A stretch of 64,000 bases of DNA from Rodentolepis nana (Eukaryota > Platyhelminthes > Cestoda > Cyclophyllidea > Hymenolepididae): positions 1 through 64,000 of the forward strand of contig UZAE01000005.1 in assembly GCA_900617975.1 (NCBI GenBank), read 5' to 3'. This document shows positions 25,945 to 38,700 of the stretch, piece after piece. A model generated the notes under the pieces. That model made no database searches. It saw only the letters and a program-made list of their open reading frames with translations, and was not told the origin of the DNA. The position numbers and the translations under genes were made by a program. Every line of letters starts with the position of its first letter. Position 1 is the stretch's first letter.

Positions 25945-26757
25945 TACCTAAAATCAATATCCGGGGGGATGGCAAATCGACCTGCACAATAAAAGCTCAT
26001 GGATTTTTTTCAAAAGAACACGATCTGATATCCAATAAATGAAAGCGATATCTAGATAAAATAAGATCTCAACAATATAAACGACCACAAAACATTTGAA
26101 GGAGAAAGTAGAGTCATTATAGATTAATTAATCTTAAATTACCTTTACACCAATGCGAATGCTGAAAATAAGCACAATACGAATGACCTCAACGTAGATA
26201 AGAGGGCTTATTTGACCTTCAAAATTCATTCTTTTCGCGTAATGTATTTACAACATAAATGTTAAATTATAAATGATAAATTTTATCGCACATAAGAAAT
26301 GACGTGCATTTAGTTCCTCAGCACAATTTATTGCTTATTTTCTTTTGAAGTTTTTGATGGCTTTATAGTTCTGTAAAATAATTGAAAAATTGATAAAAAT
26401 GACGTTTGCCAACGTGGGATCTTTTTAAAAGTCCCCTTGTTTACAATCCAAGTGGAAGAAATTTATTGTTCTCATGTTTTACAAAAGCATTGGAGTGTAC
26501 ATAAATTTCGTACAGCGATATGGATATTGGATGACCTAATGAAAAACAAAGGATAATCGAAGAAATGAATTATTATTCATTATATCGATTTTGTTGATAA
26601 ATTAATTGAAGTTAGTTTTAAATTATTAAAGTGTTCCGTGTAATAAGCTTTCAAATAATATTACATTAAAATTCAACCTTGAGTGCTAATAGGCTAATAG
26701 GCTTAAATTGCATAAGCTTGTCCAGTTGATGTTTATTTAAATCTATTAAACTTAAAA
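25945..26757. promoter_or_regulatory. Shared divergent upstream region of SMG8 and TRRAP
   Basis: 813 bp separate the start codons of the minus-strand SMG8 and the plus-strand TRRAP, so both promoters and 5' UTRs must lie here unless unseen 5' exons exist. The sequence is strongly AT-rich. I do not identify a convincing TATA box, initiator or CpG-rich block. Confidence 0.6.
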
Positions 26758-29700
26758 ATGCCGACTTTGCATAATGTTGAAGAAACATTAGAGTCGAAAG
26801 CTCGTTCTGCATTTGAGAATTTTTTGTCTTCCAACTTGCGTACGTTTTACAATTTTATTAATTCATATCATTTGTAGCGATTGACATTCGTCTAAAAAAT
26901 GCAGAAGATCTAGGTGAAATACTTGAGGTAATTTTTGCTTCCACGCTTATATCTTTTTAGATTTCCCATGCAGACGAAGGAGTTAAATCACTGTTGCCTA
27001 CAATTTTCGACAAATTAACAAAAATACTTTCTGAAACTAATATTTATTTCATAAGGGAGAATCCGACCAACCGACTCAGGCAAATGTCCGTTGAACTATT
27101 ACACAAAATGAAAAATACTGAGTTTTGCAAGACTCATTTATCATCTATTCTGCAGTTGCTGTTTAAAATTCCTGAGGTACATTTTTGTGCATAAACCTTT
27201 TTTATTTCTAGCGAGAAAATGAAGAGATTGCCATTGGCGTTATTAAATTAATAATTGAGTTTCACAAGGCGAATCGACCTCAGTTTATACCAGATGTTTG
27301 TCTTATTTTTTGCTGACCTCTTTTAGGTTATCACATTCCTCGTCTTTATTCGTCAAGTTTATCGAAATCTCAAGGCACACATCTGTAATATCTTCAAAAC
27401 CGAAGAGGTCTATGAAGTTAACAGTCTTGTGGACTTGAGAAAAAGCAATCTTAACCTTGAGTCCTGTTCAGTCATTACGGTTAAAACTAAAGAGAGCGGA
27501 CCTAATAAAATTGTAGATTGGCATTTCTACTTTTTTTCTAACTCGTCCGTTTTAGTATCATCTTATCCCTAAATCATCCCTGTCTCTCAAAGTTATGTCT
27601 GAGGTCCCAATTTTGATTGTCCTTTTCTATCAGTTGTACAAGCCACAAATTCTAGACTCTTTAGTGGAAATTATGCCTCTCATTATGGATTTTATTAATA
27701 TGCGTCCTCTCTCCGAACCCACGTGAGTTATTTTGCTTATTTCTTCTCCATGGTGTATCAAACTAGCATTCGATATTTTAATCATTAGAATATGCACTAA
27801 TACTTTTGAAGGAAAAGAAGACTTGGTTATTTTTAGGAGTAAATGCATTAGGTAAAGTGAACCTTACTTTATCTGTTTCCCATGCTCATATCTAGATTTT
27901 TCCCAATTCATTGTTGATTGGGCTTCATGTGGAAAATCCGAACGAAGTTCATAGTTTTGGTCCACTGAAAAAAAGCGTTTATGTGGCAGTTTATTTTTGA
28001 GACTGCGAATATTTTTTTATTGTGTCTTCCTTTTCGGTTGCAAAGCATCACTGCCATCATGGTTTCACTTTTTCACTCATTTTACCTCTATTTATTGTTT
28101 GTCACTCAGAGTACTATAATTTCTTGCGCTTCGTCGGTTCAAACGATTTATGTAGGTTATTCAAGTTTGGTAGATTGGGTTAAAATTGCTATTTGGGTAG
28201 TTAAGATTTGACTTTGCCTTTTTCCTTTCGCAGGCGCGCACAGTGTTGCATGGATAGTCGATATCTGGATTTTATGGCTGCTCAAGTCAAGACGCTTTCC
28301 TTTCTGGCTTATATCGTGAAATATCATCAAGGGAACACACCAAACACCCCTGAGCCACTACATCCCTGTATCGAGTCTCATTACCTGTCGATCGTGAAGG
28401 GAATAATGAACCTTATGATTACTTGTCCATCCACTGCGACAAATTTGCGCAAGGAATTCTTCATTGCCACTCGTCACATTCTAAACTTCCCGGATATCCG
28501 GCCCAGTACGTTTTTGCCAATCATTTGTGTTAAGCACGCATTTATTTAAATTAGTTAAGTCTAATTGATAGGAAAATTGTATCTTCTTTTTGCTCATCGA
28601 CACTATTCAAGTCTGCTACTTTTATTCCGAATATAATGGTTATTAAACCCCCACCCCCTTTTCACTTTAGTTAACTGCACTTTTTCACTCAAGAAGACGT
28701 CTAGATCGATGTGGACTTTATCTCGTGCTTATTTTAGCCGTTTCTAAACTGAACGCCCCGTTACGTTCAATCCGGCGACTTCAACTCCCTTTCTTTATCG
28801 TAGCAAACGTTTTTTAATAGTTCAATTAGTCAAAATAAAATCTTTCCTATCTGAGTCCCGGACACTCAAAGCTCTCTTATTTCGATTTCTTAATTTTATC
28901 GGATTATTGTCCTGTTTCATCGTATTAACAACTCCATTGCAGGGCTCCGCGTGTCATTAGTAATCTTTCGAGTAAGGAAATGAATTATTAAAATATCACT
29001 CTTTTTTTAATGTACGTGGAATTAGAATGACAACCTTTTAGTTATGAGTTTATTGACGCACTGGCTTCTGTTTCTTGTCTGTTAAACAAACTGTCCCTAA
29101 AGGTGATCTTCGTTTTAACAAGTATATCCTTATTGACATTTATGGAGTAAACTTGCTTGTAATATGTTTTTTTTTTCATTTGATTAGAATTTCTCCACGT
29201 TATTGATGATATGATGGATGACAGTGTTCTTGTTGGCGAAGGATTCTATTTTAGAGAATCACTCAGGTAACATTTCCAGTTTTAATCAATTCGTTGCGGC
29301 CTAATTACGCCTATTATTACTGTTTTTCTCCTCCTTTCCCAGGCCTCTATCCTACAGTATGCTGGGCGACTTACTGCACCATATCCGCAACGATCTTTCC
29401 CTCACAAGAGTTTCACGAGCAGTGGATCTTTTTGGCAAGAATCTATTTGATGAAACCCTGCCGTTCTCCATTCAAATGATGTGTCAAAGGGTCATTCTCA
29501 ACCTTGCTGATTGTATGCGCATTCGTGTTATGGAAAAGGATCACTCGAAAACACTCCCGAATTACCCGAGCGTTCGTCGGCTTTTCTTTCAGATTCTCTA
29601 CATTTGTGTACAAAAATGCCGCATTTTCGCAGAGTGCTATATTCCGGAATTGGAAGCCAAATGGTAGATTTGCAGTTTGCATCATTTTCTGTTGTTTTTC

Positions 29701-32700
29701 TCTTTTAATTTTATTTTCTTTAGTATACGTGAGGATGGAGACATTTCTCTCGAGCCCAAAAACGATGAAGACGAATTCGACTTTGAAAACGGTTCTAAAC
29801 GATCCAACGCAAGTTTTCTCAAAATTAGTCCATTTGTCTTGCATACCAACTTATTTTCGTTCATTTTATCTTTAATTGGTCAAGACCAATGAGTTAAATG
29901 AAGTCGCAAATCGTATAAATTTATTTATTTACCTTTTTATATATAAATTTTCAACGAGTCAGGTGGGCTAAGTTTGCGAATTCTGGTTCGTAAATTGTAG
30001 TAGATGATGAGAAAGATCATTTACTCATGTAAAAAATTTCAATTAGCTATTTTTTAATGAATCTGAAGTTTGAACGGTTCAATAGTTATTAATTGAAGCA
30101 GATCAAGCGAAAGTAAAATTCAAGATGAGGACATCAATAGAATTATACGAAAGTAATCCAAGTTTCAGGATTTATTCCGCTTCCCGAACGAATTCATCTC
30201 CATCTTATCCACCTCGACAATTCTAATAAGTACTGCTAATTTCAAACTTGCTCGATGTGGCATTTCGACTTAACTTTGAGCAGTCTTTTGAATAAATTTG
30301 ATAGCGAGTGTATTGAATCCATTAAATAAGTTATTACCAAACGAATTTCAGAAATCAGTCTTAACAACTTTTGCATTCATTCAAGGAAAAAAGTAGATAG
30401 CTGGATTTGCTTCCTTAGGTAAATAGGGAACATTTTAATGGCGTTTACTGTGATACTTATCATTTCCATTACTTGGCAGTTCCCTGATGCCATAACTTGT
30501 GTTCTACTTAGTATATTCCATTGCCTATACCTTTGTGACTCTTAATGGTTTTACATTCTTTTCATTTCAGTCTCCTTTTATCGAAACATTCAGCCCGAAT
30601 CAAATGAGTGTGAACGAGATGAAGTCGACAATTAAAGTTCTAGTTTCGGGAATTCGAAGTGTTGTTGTTACCCTAACGCACTGTCCTCATACTTCTGACC
30701 CTTCTTCCCGTTCCGATGAAGATGCTTCTGTCACCAATTCACTTACTCCTAGTCATCTCACTCCAGGTGAAGTCCAAATCCTTTCTGACTACCTCGTATG
30801 TGGTCTCAAGCTGCTGGACATCTTTAGAATTGTGTCAAAAGACGGTGTCCTCTATCTTAGAGGGTATGTATTTCCTCACTGAATCTCACTAAATTGGATA
30901 TTTGCTAATGGCCTTGTGTTCTCTTCTGTCAGCATTAACTCAGGTGTGAAGTATCCGGAGGAACGCAGTGTCTTGGAGAATCTGGCTAACACCTTTGTGC
31001 CTCTTAGTGCGACTTCTTTTAAGGAGATTTTTACTCCCATGATAGGCGTACGTCCTTCCTCTTTAAGGTTAAGCGTCCTCGCTCTTACGAAATATTATCC
31101 TAACACTTGCATTTTCTCCATGATCAATAGTTCATTGTAGATTGGTGTCGCAAGAGTCCACTCTTCTATGCACATTTCGCCTACCACATTCTCTCACAAA
31201 CCGTTCAAACTTCAACCTTCGGGCGTATTCTTCTCTCATATCTCGTCGAGCGGCTCGATAAGATAGGCGGTAAGCTATTTCTTATTTGCTGTTGCTTGAT
31301 CTTTTGCTCGCGTCTAATGCGGTCAGTGCGCTTTAACCCCTGACTCAGCACACATGCACGTTGGCTCACTGTTCCATCGTCGCATATCTCATATAGCTAT
31401 ATTTATTTCTCTGTGTAGAGGGCAGTGTACTTGAGTGGCTTGTTTTTCTCCAATTCGTTTCCCGCACAATTTGTGAACACTTGGACTGCTTTTTACTTTA
31501 CCTGATTCAATTTTTTGCAATTCTGGTAGAACGTGAGCGCCTTAGATCTCTCAATTTGAAAATAGATAGCTGTTCTACTCTCATCTTCGTTATTACAGAC
31601 TGTTTAATTAGGTTATAACCTGGATTTACGTGTTTGAAGATATCTGCAATGGTTCCTTTCTAAACATTTTCTATATTATTTCCTTTAACTCTAATGTTCC
31701 AGCAACTGCAATATTTCCTCTTTAAATTTTTTCAGTCCTTGGTAAATTGCTTCTATGCCGCTCAGGCGTATTACTGTTTGGGAACTCTATTCAATAAACA
31801 ATTAAGTCGGAAATTTCCTTTTAAGAAGGCATGGTGTATGTTCCTTTCTCGTGTTTGTCGTTACATCTAGACTGATATGGTAATATATGCAGTTTTCTAC
31901 ATCTTATGATATCAACCATTATTCTTCAAAACTTAACATTCTTTTATAATAGAACATTGATATGCGCATTGATGTAGGTGCCCATTGGATATGGGTGCCA
32001 GTGTTTTGAGCTACGTCTCAGTTGCCAAGATGATCTCTTCCAGTGCTTAGACTGTTTAATCTCCATCATTCTCTTTACTATTACCAAATCTAGACGGAAA
32101 TGATGTATCATTCACTTATATGCGGCTCCTCAAATTCTGCTTCAATTCGGTCAATCTACCCAATTGTGATAATGAACAAGTCATGAAGGTTCGTTTACAA
32201 GTAAACAACTACTTATTAGTAATAAGTATCGTACTTATATTAGAATTCCCTTTTTCCGAGTAGTTGCACCTACGGAAGATAGTACAAGGAAGTATGCAGT
32301 GTTGCTTAGAGGCTCGTGAACCGATCTCATATCTATCTCTCCTTCGTGCTCTCTTTCGATCAATTGGCGGAGGAGCACATGACCGTCTATACAAGGAGTT
32401 TTTCCCCCTTCTGCCTGAAATGCTAACCACATTAAATAGACTTCTGCGCAGTGCCCATCGTACGCATGCTAGAGACCTTCTAGGTGAACTTTGTGTAATT
32501 GTGCCTGTTCGCTTGTCAACACTTCTACCCTATCTCTCCTTATTAATGGAGCCTCTCACTTATGTCATCAACTGCAATACTGTCAATCAGGTAAGTGTTG
32601 CTTTAGCAAATAGTGGAATTTCGCTCTGAAATGCCTTCTTCAAACTAATATTATTTAATTCTGCGGAAAGTTTATACTGTTGATCCGCCCCTATAACTTT

Positions 32701-35700
32701 TCGCTTTTAGTTAATTTATCTTAAGTGTGGATTCTAGCCAACCATCTACATCCAAAGTATTGGAAGAAAGATGAGATTGAGGATGGGAATATGGAGTCTG
32801 ATCACTTAGGCCCTCATTTAAAAAGTAATTAGAAATACTAAGCACTCAGTTCAATGCCTTCAGTTCGATTGGTGATGCTAAACATGACCCTGTGCACTGT
32901 CTTCATCTGCCAAGCTCTCATCACTGCAGTGATTCGTTTCAAGTCTTCCAATTTGAGTAGGCAAAGTTTAAACAGTACTTTGTTATGACAAATAGCAGTT
33001 TTCCTGAAACCACTCTTGTGAGAAACCCTTTTTAATCACAATAACTATGGATTAGCCATCTACTTAATCAATCTCATTACCTCTGACTTCTCCGATTAAC
33101 ACATTTACATAAGCTCTCTGCTTTCAAATTCAGATTTTGATCATTCCGAATTGCATTGTACATTTTTATAAAATACTAAAGGAATTCTATCTGTGCCCGT
33201 AAGTTGTTCTCCTTTCAGCCAAACTCTACTAATATGAAATTCAGCTCTTGAGCCCAATAATGTGAGAACTTAGTTAGTCAAACCGATTTGCTTTGTCATA
33301 GATCGTCATGCAGATGCCTTTGATGTACTTTTTATGCTTCTCTTTAGGGTCTTCGAACCCTTGAGCTCTGTGTGGACAATATGCAACCTGACTTCCTCTA
33401 CCAACATCTCTACCAAGTTCGCGGTGATATGCTTCTGGGACTCTACACTTCCCTTCACTCACAGAGCGAATATGTTCAGAAGATGGCATTCAAGGTATTA
33501 TCCTACTTTCGAATGCAGTTCCTCATCTTTAATTTATAGGTTCTGGGGAAATTAGGTCGTTTCAATCGAGCAGATATTTCGGATGTCCAGCGCCTTAATT
33601 TGAGTGTTAATTGTGGAGAGAGTGGGCCTCTTCTTCGGTTCTGGTTGCACGAGTTCCCTTATCACCCTGTCGATCTACCTATTCGTAGCCTCGTTGACTT
33701 TTCGGTTGAAATTCTCCAAGTATTAACTCCATTTTAATGTGTCGTAATTACGACCTGTCTTTTTAATAATGAGTCTTATATATTGCAGGAGCCCACTGTT
33801 GATCACTTGAGCAGAATTCGGGCTTGGCAGTTCTTGCGCGGCGTCTGCATTTCTTCACTTAATGTTCATACCCCCTCCAGAAATCAAAGTGGATATCTTG
33901 CCTATGAATTCATGAATCATTTAAGCCCCTATCCATTGGGTATACTCCGCGAAGTTATTATGAAATTAGATTCCCACTTGCCATTCCATGATGATAAGCC
34001 AAGTGGGTTTTTCTCTTCTAAGTTTGTCACTATACTGATTTCTCTCTACTTGCCTTTTTTCATTTAGGTATCTACCACCTTGTGGCGGTTCGAGTTATCG
34101 GTGGTATTTTCCTCTCAACCTCGGTCAATCCTGAAATCCCCGATTCTGGTGCCTTCATGACGTTCCTTGTTCGTCATTTGACCCTTCTGGGTCTATTGGA
34201 AGAAAGAAAAGCTACCCAACCGGTGATTTCAGCTTCTCCAAACTCATCGGTTTGTTGTCATCTACTTGATTTCATCTGTTTCTAGACTTCTGATGTTAGA
34301 ATACCTCTTGACTCGCGAGTTTTGATTGAAGCTGTCTGCTTTATAATGGGTTACGAGGATAAAGACCTGGTTCGAACCGGTTGCATTATAATGGATGAGA
34401 TTTTCAGTACAGCAACAACGGCTATTGAAGCTGTGCTAAGTCAAGATGGCTCCATTCAAGCATCTGTTAGTGATATTCTTCCGCGTCTTCCGATGATGCA
34501 ATACTTTGCAAAAGCTATTACTGACATGCTGTATCATCCGGCTTGGTTGGTCTCCCTTTTTTGGACTGTTATATCTCATTTGAATAATTTCTAATTACTG
34601 TTTTTGGTTTAGGTATGTGAAATGGGGAGCCTGTTGCACTCTTCTTCACCTCAGAGGTCGAATATCTGTGAGCTGGTTTAGAGAGCATTTGGTAACTTTT
34701 TTGCGTGGTTTACTGCATTGTCTCCATGATCTAACCAATCAGATGGGGCAAGGAGCTCTTTCTTTAGCTCAAAATTGCTTAAAGTCTTTGATCGAGTTTG
34801 TTTTATCAAATGAGACTTCCCGATACACTCAGGAGTCATCTCAACAGTCTGGAGTAATTGAAGAGGAGCCTTCATCCTTCCAACATAGCGGTAAACGATC
34901 GGCCGCTACTCGTCGTAAATCAGTTGCCCCCGCAAATAAACGTGGAGGTACCTCAAAAAGAAAATCAGCTATACGAGACAAAGAGGCCGATTCCCCTATC
35001 TATGATTATATGGAAGATAAGGACATTCCTGAAATTACCCCAATACTCCCTGGATCTCTACCTTTAGATATCATTTCACAGACACCACTAATTAATGCCG
35101 TTTTGAATGAGTTGGTAGAGTCCCTACTGAGTGAAACAAAGATTGTGCGAAGTCAAGTTCGAAATCTACTTTCTGTGATAGCCGAATGCCTCTCAATACC
35201 TTTGGGTACTCTTTTAAAGCCTCATATCCATCGAATTGATGGTTGGTTGCCTCCTAAGAATCGCAATCATAGACTCTCTTGTCTGCCAATATCAACACAA
35301 ATCGCGGTTCTTGAGACAAACTACTTCTTGTGTCAAGAAATTCCGCATGGTGCTGGTCTCTTGCACTACTCCCCTTCTAACCGTCGATGTGACAATCGTT
35401 TTCTTGCTGATATTCGAGCTATTATGGAGGCACCCCTGCCTAGCTCAGCAGATATTCCCTCGAAAAGCACATCAGTTAAGGGCCTCACACCTCCCCAAAA
35501 TATTTGTTCTTCTCTTCAACTTCAAATGGTTGTAAATTTGAAAATAGTTGCTGCTCAGGTCCTCTCTACAATGCACTACCTTGATGCTCAAAAGGCAACT
35601 ATTCTTGGGGCACTGTTTAAGGGTAATTGGAGGAGAGTCTTTACCAAACAATTGCATGTGAGGAGATATTGAATACCTTCTGTTCTCTTCACTTTAGGTA

Positions 35701-38700
35701 TCTGCTCAGAAGACGCAACCATCCACAAGTCTGTGTTTGAGAGTACTAAGGTGTTTGTAGAGCACTCTACCATAGACATGGAGTTACGAAACACCCTTGT
35801 GCGACCTATTTTGCCCAATTTCCGTCAAACTAGTAATATTCGTTTGGCCTCTATTCGTCAATTGGCCTACTGTGCTGAGCTCTTTCCGAGCACTTTTAGT
35901 GAACGCTTCTGTGAAACTATTGACGTAAGTTCACTATCTTGCTTTCCATTTTGCAATGCCTCCTAATTCTTTTCCTCTCTTGATGATAATGTATTTAAAA
36001 AACTAGGAAGCAATGAATCGTGTTCTGACATTTTTTTAAGTAGGCACCTTTTTGCTTGATTATTCTGATAACGATGATTCACATTGGTATTTCTTTTGGA
36101 GTGTTTGTTAATTGTCCGTGCCTTTTAAGAAGCCTACAATTCATTCATCAAAGTCAAAGAACTAATGAATAGCAAGAATAGGATCTTCATTTTGTTATCT
36201 CGCTGTCCGAATGATTTTCCCTTTTTTTCTCATTTGAAGAGCATCCTGGTGAATTTTGTGAGCAAAAGCGGCCTAGACACTCCTCCGCAAAACCTGGAGA
36301 TGTTGTCAGCGCTCATGGAACTCTTTCCGCTTATCCCACTGGCTAAGGACAAGTATGTTCATTCTCTCCTCAGTATGGTGATCAAAGTTGAAAAGCAACT
36401 CTCCATTGAAAAGACTAGCCCCTTGCGTCTACCACTTGTCAGATTCCTTGTGCGCTATCCGAAAAAGGCTTTCGAAGTTGTCTTGAATGGATTTTCTAGG
36501 CCTGATGATACCCATGCACAAAGGATAATTTTGGTATGTTTGACAAATTGATCGGTCTCTCTTCTTTCAGGGGATTGATAATTTGTTTTTTTATTTAGCA
36601 TTTAGTGACACTTCCGGAGGGCAAGCCACTATTGGACTATCTCATTGAGAACAACTCAATTTTAATTGACTTTATTCGTCCTCAGGATACTGAACCCCGT
36701 ATGTTTTTTTCTCCTCTTTCATTAAGAGATTGCTATACTCTGTTGCTCATTAATCTGATTTTTTGACTGTCATATTTGTAAATGCATTATTTCTTAATCT
36801 AAAATATGTGGCCTGTGAAATGTAGCTAGCTTAATTTCGGTTCATTATAAGTACACTTTCTAATTTTATTATATTTCGAGTGCTTTTTATGATTGCTTCT
36901 TTTGTTCATCTAAGTCATGGGCTAACTACTCCTCTTCATTGTGCGCTTTTACCCACCCTAAAACCAAGGGGTATGCTCATATAACAATTATCTCAGCGTC
37001 CGTTTTTAAACCCACTTCTGTCAGATCAAGCCTAATGTTTAAAAAATTTAACTTGACTTGGATAATGATACAACAATCTTACAAATCTTGATTTATTTCA
37101 CTCAGTCATGACATCACAATATCCATTCGTTTGGAAAAACAGCTTTAAATGCCCCTGGAATCCAAAGGTTTCATTGCTACCACTTTTTTAAGTTGATGCG
37201 GTAAAAGTTGCGTTTTTTTGAGTGTTCAGTGAAGTTACCCTGATCATAGCAAGCATCTCTAGCGCACTGCTCAAAGGTTCAAGTGGTCTTTTTTTGATCT
37301 CACAAATTAATTTTTCCTTTACAGCAATGGTATACGAAACCACGGCTTTTTTCCTACCCAAATTCAATGGACCTCTTACGAAAGCATCAACTTTTCACCT
37401 TGGGTTGCGTCTCGTTCACATTCTTTTTAACCATTGCCGTGAATGGTTCCTTTCAATCATCCCTTCTGGCGATCAGAGTATCCTTTCTTGCTCTGCTGAT
37501 GACTATCCACTTCTGCGGGTGCTACTCGATATCTGGAACTCAGCTTTTTTCTGGCGTCGCCACTCCTATTTCACTGTGGTTAAGTTACAAGAACTTCAGC
37601 CCAATGTTGCGCTTAGTCTTCTCTTGGAAGACACTGGAGATGAAGGAAAGAGAATTATTCCTTCCACTTCGTCTGCTTCTATGACTTCAGCTTCGCAAAG
37701 TGAGACACTGGAGAATTTAGCAATGTCCAGAGTGCAAATTTATGAAGGCATCACTAATTTAAGCCACGTTGTTGAACCCTCTGCGCTCCTTGAGATTCTG
37801 ATGACTTGTGCGGAAACTCGACGGAATGATTTTGACCTTCTATTTAGCATAGTTGCTGGGATGTCGCGTCATCATTGTGTGGGACAGAATCCCCTTTCAA
37901 GATTTATTCAACGTCTTGCTAAAGAGGCCTCGGTGTCTTGGTGTCGAGAGATCTTCTTATACTTTGTCGCTCTCATGAAGAAACGCATAGAAGCTTCAGA
38001 TATTAGTGCTGCTAAAACTCCCAGTAGGAAGAAGCATCAGACACCAAATGATTTAACATCGAATCGTCAAGGTATCTCAACTTCAGTGTCACAATATCTC
38101 GAAACATCTGAAGCACATGCTAAGCTTTTGGCCAATTTCATCACACCTTGCCTGTTTCAAGCCCTTCAAACAGATCCAGCTGGACTTATTGCACTCGGCA
38201 GCCCCCCTAAACCTGATGAACCTAATTGTACGCTGATTTTCTAAATTTTGATCATTTAGTAACTAGGTAATAGGTTGTATGCCTTGACTACTTTATTTTA
38301 GCTGAGGATCTTGTACATATTCTCGTCGATTTGATGTCTAAGGACCAGGATGCTAAAAAGTCTACAGGTCTGAGAATAATGTATTATCAAATCGCCTCCC
38401 TTTTCGTGTACTATGCTCCTGCGTATGTGCAGGATGCTTCATCAAAGTAAGCGCGCGTGCTCTCTTCCTCTCTTCATGTTATGCGTTGTCTCTTTGTCCC
38501 CCCCCCCCGTGCTAACTCATTTTGTCTTGACTTTTAGTGTGAAAAGCTATCGTTTTAAGGAGATCACTGACCAAGTGCAGCATTGTATTACCAGTAGTAT
38601 GGGTGTAGTTGATCTTCAAGAGAAGTATATGGGCCTGCAGGTTATTGCCAACACAATCTTTCACTTCTACCCTCTAATGGGCCATCTGTCAGGCGACGTG

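Noticed and set aside
29443..29892. Overlapping frames on both strands around TRRAP exon 9-10
   Set aside because: The TRRAP frame (CLLNL-type NLADCMRIR and flanks) explains the region; the others are out-of-frame reads of the same exon.
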